Assembly (NCBI GenBank): GCA_903919075.1
Contig: CAIXGR010000097.1
Location: forward strand, 1-64,000
Reading direction: 5' to 3'
DNA from: an uncultured Bacteroidota bacterium
GTDB taxonomy: Bacteria; Bacteroidota; Bacteroidia; Chitinophagales; LD1
DNA: 64,000 bases
Under the pieces are notes generated by a model that searched no databases, was not told where the DNA came from, and saw only the letters and a program-made list of their open reading frames with translations. The position numbers and the translations under genes were made by a program. Every line of letters starts with the position of its first letter. Position 1 is the first letter of the stretch. Below, piece by piece: positions 53,886 through 63,587 of this stretch.

Positions 53886-54668
53886 CTATTTACCCTTAAA
53901 CACGGGCTTTCTTTTTTCAACAAAGGCCGTAACACCTTCCGTATAGTCTTCACTTTTTCCGGCAAGTTCCTGGCAGTAGGCTTCGTATTGCAGCATATCA
54001 TTTAAGCCCGATGTATACGCCTTGTTCAGCATTTTTTTAACCATGCCGTAAGCCTTTGTGGGGCCGGTAGCGTATCGTTGTGCAAGTTTATTTACAGTTG
54101 CATCTAATGCCTCGGGCGCAACTACTTTATATATAAAGCCAAGGTCAAGCGCTTCTTTAGCCGTAACTTTCGATGCCAGTGTAATCAACTCGAATGCTTT
54201 GTTATAACCAACTAAGCGGGGTAAAAAGAATGATGAGCCAGAATCGGGCACTAAACCCACATTGGCAAATACTTCAATCAACGAAGCCGTTTCGGCGGCC
54301 ACAATAATATCGCAAGCTAATGCCAGCGAGGCACCGGCACCGGCCGCAACACCGTTCAGTTTACAAATAACCGGTTTAGCCATTTCGCGGATGGCAAGTA
54401 TCATGGGGTTATACCGGCGCACTACCGATTCGCTTAAGCTTCTTTCCCCGGTTTTCCCTTTAATATCTTTTAAATCCTGGCCCGAACAAAAAGCCTTGCC
54501 GGTGCCCGAAATTACCACTACTCTTACTTCCGCTTCTTTGTTTGCTTTTTTCAAAGCATCAATAAATTCTGCACTTAACTCCTCATTAAATGAGTTGAAT
54601 ACATCGGGCCGATTAAGTGTAATACTGCACACTCCACCTTCAACCGAAAAAAGAACTGTGTTATACAT
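53886..54668 (-). CDS. Enoyl-CoA hydratase/isomerase family protein (PaaG-like)
   Basis: A 260-residue crotonase-fold protein. It has GKAFCSGQDLKDI (oxyanion region), KLNGVAAGAGASLALACDII and NVGLVPDSGSSFFLPRLVG, the last resembling PaaG/PaaB (1,2-epoxyphenylacetyl-CoA isomerase) or a 2-enoyl-CoA hydratase. The acidic residue used by hydratases in the GLxPDSG block is Asp here, as in PaaG. No phenylacetate genes are nearby. Lies 17 bp downstream of the PAP2-like gene. Confidence 0.82.
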   Translation of the reverse strand: MYNTVLFSVEGGVCSITLNRPDVFNSFNEELSAEFIDALKKANKEAEVRVVVISGTGKAFCSGQDLKDIKGKTGERSLSESVVRRYNPMILAIREMAKPVICKLNGVAAGAGASLALACDIIVAAETASLIEVFANVGLVPDSGSSFFLPRLVGYNKAFELITLASKVTAKEALDLGFIYKVVAPEALDATVNKLAQRYATGPTKAYGMVKKMLNKAYTSGLNDMLQYEAYCQELAGKSEDYTEGVTAFVEKRKPVFKGK

Positions 54669-54685
54669 AACTGTTTTTTTAATGA

Positions 54686-55333
54686 TTATATACCCAACCC
54701 AATAATGCGGGGTATAATACTAAATGCTAAAAACTGTCCGCTAAAGCCAATAAAATAGCCCATATAAACTTCGCGCTCTGTATGCGATTTTAAAATAAGC
54801 CGCGATGCACCAATAGCCCCTGCCACAAAAAGTGATGCTATTAATATAAACCGCAAATCGTAAGTTGAATAGCGTATCATGGTTAGCAAAAGTCCCAGCA
54901 AACTACCTGCACCCAAAGTATGCAGACTTACTTTTGTAAAAATGTTGATGAAGAATGCTATAAAAATAGAAATGCAGGCACCCATCATCATATAAAATAC
55001 TAAAAGGTTGCTCGGAATTTTCATGTGTACATCGGGCTTAAACATCCAGGTGGCCCATAAATAAAAAGTAGCAGTAGCTATAAACGGAACAATCCTGTCT
55101 TTCGAATTTTCCAGTTTAAGGCTGTCTATCATATCCAGCCCTTTCATCATCAAAATCCAGATAACGGGAAATATAAAAGTGAGCGCAAAAATTATAATCA
55201 GCCAGGTTCCGTGTTCCCGTTGCCCAAAATGCCCAAACATATTGGGGTTTATCAATAAAATAAGCAGCGTTCCGTAAGTGGGGAAAAGCAAGGGGTGGAA
55301 CAGATAAGAAATAATACGGGCTATTGTTTTCAT
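54686..55333 (-). CDS. PAP2-like integral membrane protein
   Basis: A 215-residue membrane protein with about six helices. ASRLILKSHTEREVYMGYFIG matches the PAP2 third motif (SR-x5-H-x3-D/E), which carries catalytic His. The first motif (KxxxxxxRP) is only loosely present in KLENSKDRIVPF, and the second motif (PSGH) is not seen. It could be a lipid phosphatase or a degenerate relative. ATG 55333 is supported by a promoter -7 at 55340-55347; the track start at 55405 lies upstream of that promoter. Confidence 0.7.
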   Translation of the reverse strand: MKTIARIISYLFHPLLFPTYGTLLILLINPNMFGHFGQREHGTWLIIIFALTFIFPVIWILMMKGLDMIDSLKLENSKDRIVPFIATATFYLWATWMFKPDVHMKIPSNLLVFYMMMGACISIFIAFFINIFTKVSLHTLGAGSLLGLLLTMIRYSTYDLRFILIASLFVAGAIGASRLILKSHTEREVYMGYFIGFSGQFLAFSIIPRIIGLGI

Positions 55334-55339
55334 GCCGAA

Positions 55340-55347
55340 CAAATATA
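55340..55347 (-). promoter_or_regulatory. -7 element of the PAP2-like gene
   Basis: TATATTTG on the minus strand, with TTG 22 bp upstream. It fixes the downstream start. Confidence 0.5.
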
Positions 55348-55529
55348 AGTTTATAGAATTGACTTTAACCAAGCTGGCCATGTTGAAAAAGGTTTTTATC
55401 CACAAATTTTTACTTGTATTTAATTGACTATAAATAGGTTATGATTTATTTTTTGAAGCAATCTGAAGTTTTAGATAGGCCATTTTAAAAAGGTGTATTT
55501 CTATTATTAACTTAATTTCAGCCGATAAT

Positions 55530-55537
55530 TATATTTG
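55530..55537 (+). promoter_or_regulatory. Candidate -7 element of dnaN
   Basis: TATATTTG fits TAnnTTTG, 22 bp before the dnaN ATG. Confidence 0.5.
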
Positions 55538-55559
55538 TCGCACCAAAAAAAGTAAAGCA

Positions 55560-56678
55560 ATGAAATTTATAGTTTCCACTACCTCGTTATTAAAGAGTTT
55601 ACAAACCATAAACGGTGTTATCAATTCAAATTCGGTACTGCCAATTTTGGAAGATTTTTTGTTTGAAATAAACAAAGGCAAGCTTACCATTTTTGCTACC
55701 GATCTTGAAACCTCAATGAGCACCGAATTAAAGGTAGAGGCTAAAGACAACGGAAGAATTGCTATACCGGCGCGTATTTTTTTAGATACCCTGAAAACCT
55801 TGCCCGAGCAACCACTTACTATTAATGTAGATGAAAAAACTTTTGGAGTTGAAATAACCTCTGAAACCGGTAAGTATAAATTAAGCGGCGAAAACCCTGA
55901 TGATTTCCCGAAAATACCGCAACCGGAGGCTGTAACCGAAATTAATATACCGTCATCAGCATTAAGCTATGCTATTGCCAAAACCATATTTGCAGTAAGC
56001 AGCGATGATTTACGCCCGGCTATGACTGGTGTTCTTTTCCAAATATCGAACGAAGGCATGACCTTTGTTTCAACCGATGCACATAAATTAGTGAAGTTGA
56101 ACAGAAGCGACGTAAAAGCTGCCAAGTCGGCACAATTCATTGTTCCTAAAAAAGCTTTGGGCCTTTTAAAAGGTGCACTGCCGGCTTCCGATGCACCGGT
56201 TAATGTATCTTACAATAAATCAAACGCGTTTTTTGTTTTCGATAACACTAAATTGATTTGCCGCTTAATTGATGCTAACTATCCAGATTACAATGCGGTT
56301 ATTCCACAAAACAACCCAAATAAATTAAGCATCAACCGGTTAGAGTTTCAAAACGCTATGCGCCGTATTTCAATCTACTCTAACAAAACTACCTACCAGG
56401 TAATTTTAAATATTGCCGGTAGCGAGTTAAAAATTTCGGCACAAGATTTAGACTTTAGCAACGAGGCGAATGAAAGACTAACCTGCAATTACGAAGGTGG
56501 TGATATGGATATTGCTTTCAACGCTCGCTTCTTAATTGAAATGCTGGGTGTGTTAGATTCCGATGATATTGAAATCGAACTTTCTACCCCAACCCGCGCC
56601 GGTATTCTTCGCCCAACAGAAAAAAATGCCAATGAAGACTTGCTGATGCTGGTAATGCCGGTAATGATAAATGCCTAA
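55560..56678 (+). CDS. dnaN: DNA polymerase III subunit beta (sliding clamp)
   Basis: A 372-residue clamp of three repeated domains that tethers the replicative polymerase. It opens MKFIVSTTSLLKSLQTINGVIN, has VLPILEDFLFEI and FATDLETSMS, and ends with MLVMPVMINA, the C-terminal MPVM motif of the family. It lies outside a dnaA-dnaN cluster here, which is common in Bacteroidota. Monocistronic. Confidence 0.97.
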   Translation: MKFIVSTTSLLKSLQTINGVINSNSVLPILEDFLFEINKGKLTIFATDLETSMSTELKVEAKDNGRIAIPARIFLDTLKTLPEQPLTINVDEKTFGVEITSETGKYKLSGENPDDFPKIPQPEAVTEINIPSSALSYAIAKTIFAVSSDDLRPAMTGVLFQISNEGMTFVSTDAHKLVKLNRSDVKAAKSAQFIVPKKALGLLKGALPASDAPVNVSYNKSNAFFVFDNTKLICRLIDANYPDYNAVIPQNNPNKLSINRLEFQNAMRRISIYSNKTTYQVILNIAGSELKISAQDLDFSNEANERLTCNYEGGDMDIAFNARFLIEMLGVLDSDDIEIELSTPTRAGILRPTEKNANEDLLMLVMPVMINA

Positions 56679-56804
56679 GCCGTTGCGAATGCATTTCCCG
56701 TTAAAATAAGCAAAACCAAGCCCCACCACAATCTTCAATTTTGTGTTTATGGGTAATTTGCCTGCAAATACACTTTCAAAGTGAACTACTTCATTTCAAA
56801 AATT

Positions 56805-58208
56805 ATGCTACGGCTACTATGCTTGCCTGTTTTCTTTTGCATATCCCTACACGTATTCTCGCAGCAGGAAATCATCTCTACTGCTACCACATACATCACG
56901 CAAAACAATTTCACGCAGGCCAACTACTATCTTGATTCCATTCTTAAAAAAAATCCGAAAAGTGTTGATGCATTAATGATGAAGGGAAATGTGCTGCTTA
57001 ATTACAGTTGGCAAAACACCTCAAAATCGTATTTCAATATTGAAAAGGCCGAATCAATTTTCGACACATCCTTTATTAGTCAAAATTCTTTTATCCCCAT
57101 CATACCATTCGACACTTCCGAAATAATTGAACGGCTATGGCAAAAATGCCTGCTGATTGATTCAACGCGCACCGATATAAAAAAGGGGCTTTGCAATCTG
57201 TACTCCATTTCATTACGTACCGGCGACCTTGAAAAGCAATTATGGCGAATGAAAAAATTTATTACCGAAAATCCGGAAAATGCTTATGTGTATTCGGAAT
57301 ACGCCCGAAACATTAAGGCTCGAGGACATTTTGATGATGCTTTAAAAATTTATCAGATAATTGCAGATATGTTTCCCAATATGGCTGGCCCCCGCTGCGA
57401 TATGGCAGGTGAGTGTTTTTATAGCGGCAAACCGAACGACGCCCTGCGTTATTTAGATTCTGCTTTTTCGAAAACCGATATTGATGAAACATCGTACGTT
57501 AATGGCGCCGGTATATATAGTATGCTTGGGTATTACGATAATGCATATAAAATCCTTCAAAGGTATTCACAGCAAAACAATTTATTGGCGGTAGATTTTT
57601 ATAAAGGCTTAATCATGTTTGCCCAACAGGATACCGGCTATTACATACAGCTTAAAGATTTTCTACAAAAAGCGAATGAACAAAGTTATTACGATGAAGT
57701 GCGCCTGGCTCAAAAACTATTACCCTACTCACAAATAGAATTTACCTTAACCGATTACAAAGCATTAATTGCAGATGCTACCATTCCAGATTACTATAAA
57801 GTATTAATACATCAGCGTGCCATGGCGCAGTTTAAAAAAAATTGCCTGCCCTACATACAATACGGTCTTTTTCAAAGCAGCATAAATAATTTTGCAATAG
57901 CTGCGCCATTTCTTGAGCAAATACAAGATTGCGAAACTGCTAATACAGAAACCGAATATTCGGAACTGGTATACGCCTACGCTTTATACATGAGTGGCGA
58001 AAAAGAAAAGGCCTTGGTACATTTTAAGCCCTTGGTAGATTCAAAAGATATTTTTAGACAACAGGCGGCTATGTACTTTTCAGCAAAAATATTGTTGCTA
58101 CAAAAACAGTCAGAACAGGCGCAGAAGCAACTCCAACAACTACTGAGGATGAAAGAAAAAACAAAATACACTTGGCTCGTAGGAAATTATTTAAGCCAGC
58201 TGCATTAA
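56805..58208 (+). CDS. Secreted TPR-repeat protein
   Basis: A protein of 467 residues (the track begins at GTG 56781; ATG 56805 gives the signal peptide MLRLLCLPVFFCISLHVFSQQ). The rest is helical repeats: DSILKKNPKSVDALMMKGNVLL, DLEKQLWRMKKFITENPENAYVYSEYARN and GHFDDALKIYQIIADMFPNMAG are TPR-like. It is probably a periplasmic or surface adaptor; partners unknown. It follows dnaN by 126 bp on the same strand, and a DUF502 gene converges on it. Confidence 0.75.
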   Translation: MLRLLCLPVFFCISLHVFSQQEIISTATTYITQNNFTQANYYLDSILKKNPKSVDALMMKGNVLLNYSWQNTSKSYFNIEKAESIFDTSFISQNSFIPIIPFDTSEIIERLWQKCLLIDSTRTDIKKGLCNLYSISLRTGDLEKQLWRMKKFITENPENAYVYSEYARNIKARGHFDDALKIYQIIADMFPNMAGPRCDMAGECFYSGKPNDALRYLDSAFSKTDIDETSYVNGAGIYSMLGYYDNAYKILQRYSQQNNLLAVDFYKGLIMFAQQDTGYYIQLKDFLQKANEQSYYDEVRLAQKLLPYSQIEFTLTDYKALIADATIPDYYKVLIHQRAMAQFKKNCLPYIQYGLFQSSINNFAIAAPFLEQIQDCETANTETEYSELVYAYALYMSGEKEKALVHFKPLVDSKDIFRQQAAMYFSAKILLLQKQSEQAQKQLQQLLRMKEKTKYTWLVGNYLSQLH

Positions 58209-58226
58209 TTTTTCTGCGGGCAATAT

Positions 58227-58853
58227 TTACTTATGCAAATGCGTTTGCTGGTGCGCCTCATCTTCAATTTCGGTTACCCCGCCGCTTACAATAAACTTCA
58301 TAATGTCACGGGTGCCCACATCATTAAGCGGGGTAATTTGGTTTTTATTAACCAGATATAAAATACCAGATAGATTATACGATAGCGGGGCGTAAACCGC
58401 TACTTTCCCCGGTATACCCATTTCTTCTAAATCTTCATGGGTAATAAACCCGAGTTTAAATACCCCCGAGCCAGGGCCCATTTCGAACATTACCGGTTTA
58501 TTAAACTTTTTCTTGTTGCTGATAAACGCTCCGAAAAAATCTTTTAGTGATGAATAAATGTCTTTAACCAGTGGTGTTTTTTCAAGCAATAAATCAATTA
58601 AACGAAGCAACGGCTGTACTATTACCAGTGAGCCAACAAAGCCAACAAACGTAATTAAAGCACAGGTTAGCAAAAGGCCAAACCCCCAATAAGGGAAATG
58701 GAAAAAATCGTTTAGCCGGGTGTCGAGGAAGTTGAAGACGTTAAATATTATATACAAAGTAACTACCGAGGGGGCAATCAACAACAGGCCTTGCAAAAAA
58801 TATGCAACAATTTTACCAAAGCCTGTTTTAAACCACGTTTTTGTCCTACTCAT
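58227..58853 (-). CDS. DUF502 family membrane protein
   Basis: A 208-residue protein with two N-terminal helices (YFLQGLLLIAPSVVTLYIIF and FGLLLTCALITFVGFVGSLVI), then the family PLVKDIYSSLKDFFGAF, VMFEMGPGSGVFKLGFITHE and KVAVYAPLSYNLSGILYLV segments. The family occurs widely in bacteria and plants (related to the COV protein family); no activity is known to me. An acidic/His tail ends it. Confidence 0.88.
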   Translation of the reverse strand: MSRTKTWFKTGFGKIVAYFLQGLLLIAPSVVTLYIIFNVFNFLDTRLNDFFHFPYWGFGLLLTCALITFVGFVGSLVIVQPLLRLIDLLLEKTPLVKDIYSSLKDFFGAFISNKKKFNKPVMFEMGPGSGVFKLGFITHEDLEEMGIPGKVAVYAPLSYNLSGILYLVNKNQITPLNDVGTRDIMKFIVSGGVTEIEDEAHQQTHLHK

Positions 58854-59228
58854 AATTCGTTATTGTTTCTATTAAAAATAAAAAATAGCGGCATTGTGAA
58901 TATTGATACGCTGCAAAGTTCATTTTTTCATTCTATTATCTGCTTTTTATGCTAGCTCCTTTTTAACGCTTTTCGCACAAATTCTGCAAAGCTTAAAAAA
59001 ACTTACAAAACCTTGTTTTTATACAAATATTTCTACCCTTAACCACCAGTATTCGCGTTGCTTTAAAACAGCGCTTTGTATTAACCCCCACGCTTTACAA
59101 GTTTCGGCTTGTGCAACCCCTGTTATTACTTGTATTACACATTTGTGCCAACGTAAAATACGCCTTGCGCACAGAATCTTCAAAGCCATAGTGGCGTATA
59201 CCAAGTCATACATATAAGAGTATTTGCC
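58854..59228. other. Divergent intergenic region, 375 bp
   Basis: It separates the DUF502 gene from the large PKD gene. A 104-codon ORF (58903-59217, TTG start) has no recognisable features and I do not call it. I see no clear promoter match or RNA structure. Confidence 0.55.
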
Positions 59229-62200
59229 ATGAAATTTCTTCTACTTCTTTTTTTCTCTATCGTTTCAGCTGCCGCCATGGCCGGACAGGCTGATTTTAAT
59301 GCCAGTACGTATTCAGGCTGCCCCCCGTTGGTAGTTAATTTTGCCGATAACACAGCCGGGGCTACATCATGGTATTGGAATTTCGGAAACGGAAACATCT
59401 CTATAAAACCAACCCCTTCTGCCTCGTTTTTAACTTCAGGAACTTACCAGGTTAAGCTAATTGTAAATACAAGCCAGGGAAAAGATACGGTAATAAAAAC
59501 CATTAAGGTATTTAAAATACCCACAGTTGATTTTACTACCGATGTAAACATAGCTTGTATGGGAGCCCCTATAAGTTTCCATAACCTGGTAACACCGGGC
59601 GATGCACCGGTTAATCAGTATGGTTGGGGTTTTGGTAATGGAATTGCCCATAGCGATTCGAATACCACCTACGCATACGGCGCGGCTGGCACTTATAATA
59701 TTACACTTGTTGTTCAGGATACTAATGGCTGTGCTGCAAATGCCACCAAAAATAATTACATAACCATTTTGCCTTCGCCCCAAGCTGCGTTCACCGCTAC
59801 GCCGCCAACAAGTTGCGACTCGGAGCAATTGGTAACTTTTACTAACCAATCTACCGGCACCGGGTTAACTTATTCATGGAAACTTACCGATTCTGTAACC
59901 TCTACCGAACAAAACCCAACTTATACCTATCATAATCAAATTCAAAATGTGGTATTAACCGTTACCGACACCAGCGGGTGCACTAGTAAGGCTTCTAAAA
60001 AAATATATGTGCTAAATGTGGTGGCTAATTTTACCCTTACCTATGGGGTTTCATGTGTAGGCACTAAGCTTACCTTTGCAAACACCAGCACTGATATGCC
60101 GGGAAATTCCTATACATGGACTTTCGGCGACGGCACCAGCTCAAATGCGGTAACCCCTCACAAAACATATACCGAATCCGGCTCTTACAATGTAAAGCTG
60201 ATTGTAAAAAATGGTTCTTGCATTGATAGCATCACCAAGCCCGATGCAGTAGTGGTTACCCCAGGCATGGGCTCCAGCACCGCCTCGTTTACTGTTGATA
60301 CGACTATTTCATGTGGCGACCCGTTAACTTCAAATTTCAAAAACACAACTGACGGTGGTAATGCCTATCAATGGAGTTTTAGCAACGGGGACAGTTCTAA
60401 CCTTGAAAACCCAACGGTAACTTTTAGCAACCCCGGCCATTATTCGGTTAGTTTAACCGTAACCGATACCATATCTGGTTGTGCTGTTTCAGGGGTTTCA
60501 AACAATATCATCACTATCGGAAAGCCGGTAGCCTTGTTTACCTTTTTCGATACAGTTACCTGCGCAAATGCTGCAATTGCATTAGCCAATCACTCAAAAA
60601 ATGCAACAAGCTATATCTGGACTTTCGGAGATGGCGATTCATCTACCGAAGTTTCACCACACCACACTTATACACAAAACGGAAATTATACCATATCGTT
60701 AACCGCTATTAACAGCGCCGGTTGCGATAGCACAGTTTCCATTGCGGGGTCAATACATGTAGATTCTATTAGTGTTGATTTCAATGTTAATTCAACCTTC
60801 TCTCCATGCCCGCCGTTTGCTTGTATTCTTCATAGCAAATGTGCGCCAAGCGTAAATAAATTTTTGTGGGATTTTGGTGATGGCTATACTGATGTTGTTG
60901 CCAATCCGATACACATATATTTTCATCCTGGTATTTATACTATTAGGCTGATTGGCTATACCGCTACCGGTTGTGTTGATACTATAGTATATAAAAATCT
61001 TATTACAGTTCAGGGGCCTACCGGTCTTTTTACTGCAACACCTACCACTGGCTGTGTGCCACTTACTGTTCATTTTACTGATACAGTATCTTCTAACACC
61101 AAAAGCTTTTGGTGCGATTTGGGTGATGGAAATGTAATTGCCGATTCGTTCAGCTTTTCAAATACCTATACCGGTGTGCGGGTATATCATCCTCAATTCG
61201 TTCTTGTAGACCACGTAGGCTGCACCGTTCCTTATAGTATTGATTCTATTATAACACACGATATTACACCATTCCAGGTTAAAGATACTTCGGTTTGTGC
61301 CGGTGTAACATTAAACACATCATTAAGCCAAAACGGAAATCACTACAAATGGTCGCCGGCAGATTTTTTAAGCTGCGATAGCTGCATAAATGTTGCTATT
61401 AACGATACCGGTACCACTAAATACAAAATTGTGGGCACTAACCAGTTTGGCTGCCAGGCTGTGCAAAACATGCAGGTTAACGTTATTCCATTACCTGTGC
61501 TTAATGATACTTTATCATACTCTTTATGTAATAAAGATTCATTCAAACTATTTGCGGGTAATGCCTCGCGCATTTCATGGTCACCGTCATTATATCTTAA
61601 CGATACAACTGCACTAAATCCTCTTTGCACACCCAGCGCCTCTATTACCTACTCAGTAAAAGCATTTAATAGCCTAGGCTGTATGGTAAGCACCTTGGTT
61701 CCAATAACTGTGGGTACTAAAGTAGATTTGTCATTAACCAACGATACTATAGTGTGCGTGGGCAGTAATCTGCAATTGCATTCTAAACTGGGCTTCTCCT
61801 CTTCAGTGGGGGTTCAATACTCTTGGAGTCCGGCTTCGTATTTAAATAGTGCCGATGTAGCCGACCCGATAGCTTCAATGGGCAATAGCCCGGCCGTTTT
61901 CCAGCTTATTGCATCAAGCGGCCACTGCATGCCCGATACACAAACTATAACGGTTAACGTAGCAGCAATGCCCGATATGGAAGTATCGCCTAAAATATTT
62001 ACAACCCCCGGTGCAGAAACTGAGCTTTACGCGCAGTCTCATCAGCAACTTACATACCAGTGGTTCAGTAACGACCCCATTAACTGCGAAACCGAAAGCT
62101 GCGACAGAACATTTATTTATCCAACTGAATCTGAAATTGTATCTGTTGAGGGAACTAGTAAATACGGCTGTGTTGTAAAGGCCTCTGTGCCTATTGAAGT

Positions 62201-62492
62201 GCAGGGTTGCGGTGCCAATACTATTTATATGCCTAACACTTTTACGCCTAATGGCGATGGTTTGAACGATAGATTTTTAATCCGTTCGAAAACACTTAGC
62301 AGCCTTGCGTTTTTTAGAATTTTCGACGAGTGGGGACAATTGGTATTTGAAACCAATAAGCTTGATGAAGGATGGGATGGCACAGTAGCCGGAAAACCAG
62401 CGGCACTAGCGGTGTATGTATATACACTTGAAGGCAAATGCCAAAACGGATATAATGTAACTAAAAGCGGAAACGTTACCGTAGTAAGATAA
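59229..62492 (+). CDS. Large PKD-repeat protein with T9SS type B sorting domain
   Basis: A 1087-residue surface protein. The signal peptide ends near AMAGQ. At least seven PKD-type repeats follow (for example WNFGNG, TWTFGDGTSS, QWSFSNGDSS, IWTFGDGDSS, LWDFGDGY), each with a Cys-containing lead-in. Ig-like segments lie from about 680. The last 90 residues (NTFTPNGDGLNDRF, DEWGQLVFE, EGWDG) are the gliding-motility-associated C-terminal domain that directs T9SS export. Likely a long surface stalk or adhesin with no enzyme domain seen. A small XRE regulator follows 84 bp later. Confidence 0.92.
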   Translation: MKFLLLLFFSIVSAAAMAGQADFNASTYSGCPPLVVNFADNTAGATSWYWNFGNGNISIKPTPSASFLTSGTYQVKLIVNTSQGKDTVIKTIKVFKIPTVDFTTDVNIACMGAPISFHNLVTPGDAPVNQYGWGFGNGIAHSDSNTTYAYGAAGTYNITLVVQDTNGCAANATKNNYITILPSPQAAFTATPPTSCDSEQLVTFTNQSTGTGLTYSWKLTDSVTSTEQNPTYTYHNQIQNVVLTVTDTSGCTSKASKKIYVLNVVANFTLTYGVSCVGTKLTFANTSTDMPGNSYTWTFGDGTSSNAVTPHKTYTESGSYNVKLIVKNGSCIDSITKPDAVVVTPGMGSSTASFTVDTTISCGDPLTSNFKNTTDGGNAYQWSFSNGDSSNLENPTVTFSNPGHYSVSLTVTDTISGCAVSGVSNNIITIGKPVALFTFFDTVTCANAAIALANHSKNATSYIWTFGDGDSSTEVSPHHTYTQNGNYTISLTAINSAGCDSTVSIAGSIHVDSISVDFNVNSTFSPCPPFACILHSKCAPSVNKFLWDFGDGYTDVVANPIHIYFHPGIYTIRLIGYTATGCVDTIVYKNLITVQGPTGLFTATPTTGCVPLTVHFTDTVSSNTKSFWCDLGDGNVIADSFSFSNTYTGVRVYHPQFVLVDHVGCTVPYSIDSIITHDITPFQVKDTSVCAGVTLNTSLSQNGNHYKWSPADFLSCDSCINVAINDTGTTKYKIVGTNQFGCQAVQNMQVNVIPLPVLNDTLSYSLCNKDSFKLFAGNASRISWSPSLYLNDTTALNPLCTPSASITYSVKAFNSLGCMVSTLVPITVGTKVDLSLTNDTIVCVGSNLQLHSKLGFSSSVGVQYSWSPASYLNSADVADPIASMGNSPAVFQLIASSGHCMPDTQTITVNVAAMPDMEVSPKIFTTPGAETELYAQSHQQLTYQWFSNDPINCETESCDRTFIYPTESEIVSVEGTSKYGCVVKASVPIEVQGCGANTIYMPNTFTPNGDGLNDRFLIRSKTLSSLAFFRIFDEWGQLVFETNKLDEGWDGTVAGKPAALAVYVYTLEGKCQNGYNVTKSGNVTVVR

Positions 62493-62575
62493 TGGCAAAT
62501 AATATACAACAAACAAAAAACAATATCAAACATATAAACCCTGAAAATCAATTTAATTAACCAAAAACCAATGTT

Positions 62576-62944
62576 ATGACAATATCTGAACGTATTAGAA
62601 AAATTAGAGAATACCGCGGCCTTAAGCAGGCTGCAGTTGCCGGCGAAATGCACATCTCGCAACAGGCCTACAGTTGGCTCGAAAGAAAATCGGGCAACGT
62701 AAAATTCGAAACCCTGAAAAAATTCTGCGATGTAATGAACGTAGACTTGCCTTTTATTGTGGCAAACGAAATTCCTATTACTGATGAGAACATGAAAATG
62801 TTTGATAAGCTGAACTATTCAGTAGTTTTTGAAGACTACAAAAAGCTTAAAAATAAAGTTGACGCTTACGAAGACTTGATTTTGAGAAAGCAAGGGCAAA
62901 GCACCACCTTCCCTGCACAGGAATCTCATTTAAGAATATCGTAA
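62576..62944 (+). CDS. XRE-family helix-turn-helix regulator
   Basis: A 122-residue DNA-binding protein. The HTH_3 domain spans about residues 5-60: ERIRKIREYRGLKQAAVAGEMHISQQAYSWLERKSGNVKFETL. The C-terminal part is a Lys-rich helix (YKKLKNKVDAYEDLILRKQ), perhaps for dimerisation. It lies directly downstream of the large PKD gene on the same strand and before a strong terminator, so the two may share a transcript. Targets unknown. Confidence 0.9.
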   Translation: MTISERIRKIREYRGLKQAAVAGEMHISQQAYSWLERKSGNVKFETLKKFCDVMNVDLPFIVANEIPITDENMKMFDKLNYSVVFEDYKKLKNKVDAYEDLILRKQGQSTTFPAQESHLRIS

Positions 62945-62956
62945 ACTCAAACTTTT

Positions 62957-63025
62957 GCTTGTATCATATACAAGCATCTAAATTACCATCAACCGCATTT
63001 CTACGGAAGTGCGGTTATTTTTTTT
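62957..63025 (+). terminator. Double hairpin with rho-independent terminator
   Basis: First GCTTGTAT-CAT-ATACAAGC, then AACCGCATTTC-TACG-GAAGTGCGGTT followed by A and eight Ts. The second is an 11-bp stem with a TACG loop. It ends the XRE transcript and overlaps the last codon of the convergent gene. Confidence 0.85.
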
Positions 63026-63578
63026 GTATTCGTCCTGCGTCCTTCATACAAAAAAACCTTTCTCTTGGTGCCATGTTACACTCCTTCGTCAATTGTTGTT
63101 CTGCCAACATAATTGCATCTAACTCTTTCACGTTTTTATTTATTAGTTTTTCTATGGCCTTTATATTCTTTATGTAGGCATCCATATTAATATGGGCATA
63201 TTTTATGTGCACCAAATAATCATAATACGTTCCTTTAGGGTATTTGGCTTTCCAGGGATCGTAGTATGCGGTTTGCCATTTTTTAAAATACGCCAAGCAA
63301 TCGTAAATACTGTTAAACTTAAAATAGTCGCCGGTGGTTCTAAAGCCAAAAAGATTGTTGTTTTCGTAGGTGCAGCTGGCACATTCCATCCAACCGGTTT
63401 CATAAATGGCTATAGCTAAAACGGTTTTCGGGCACTTAATATCATACTCTTTTAAGCAACTGTAAAGGTGCGCCACTTTTGCATTTCTATCTCTTTGGCT
63501 ATATGCGCGCACCTCAACAAACAACAGCACAACCAACAATAAGCAATTCGCTAATTTTTTATTTTCTCTGTTAAGCAT
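63015..63578 (-). CDS. Secreted glucosaminidase-like protein
   Basis: A 187-residue exported protein (ATG 63578; GTG 63587 is the track start). After a signal peptide ending near YSQ it has KCPKTVLAIAIYETGW with the catalytic Glu position, NNNLFGFR, YFKFNSIYDCLAYFKKWQ and YPKGTYYDYLVHIKYAH, the order of peptidoglycan glucosaminidase (GH73-like) domains. It would cleave peptidoglycan glycan strands. A CASCTYEN segment with two Cys near the active site may form a disulphide. A weak promoter-like TTTG-17 bp-TAATTTTT lies at 63598-63626. Confidence 0.75.
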   Translation of the reverse strand: MLNRENKKLANCLLLVVLLFVEVRAYSQRDRNAKVAHLYSCLKEYDIKCPKTVLAIAIYETGWMECASCTYENNNLFGFRTTGDYFKFNSIYDCLAYFKKWQTAYYDPWKAKYPKGTYYDYLVHIKYAHINMDAYIKNIKAIEKLINKNVKELDAIMLAEQQLTKECNMAPRERFFCMKDAGRIQKK

Positions 63579-63587
63579 ACAATTCAC

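Noticed and set aside
58903-59217. 104-codon ORF in the divergent gap
   Set aside because: TTG start, no domain, no promoter and odd composition; too weak to call.
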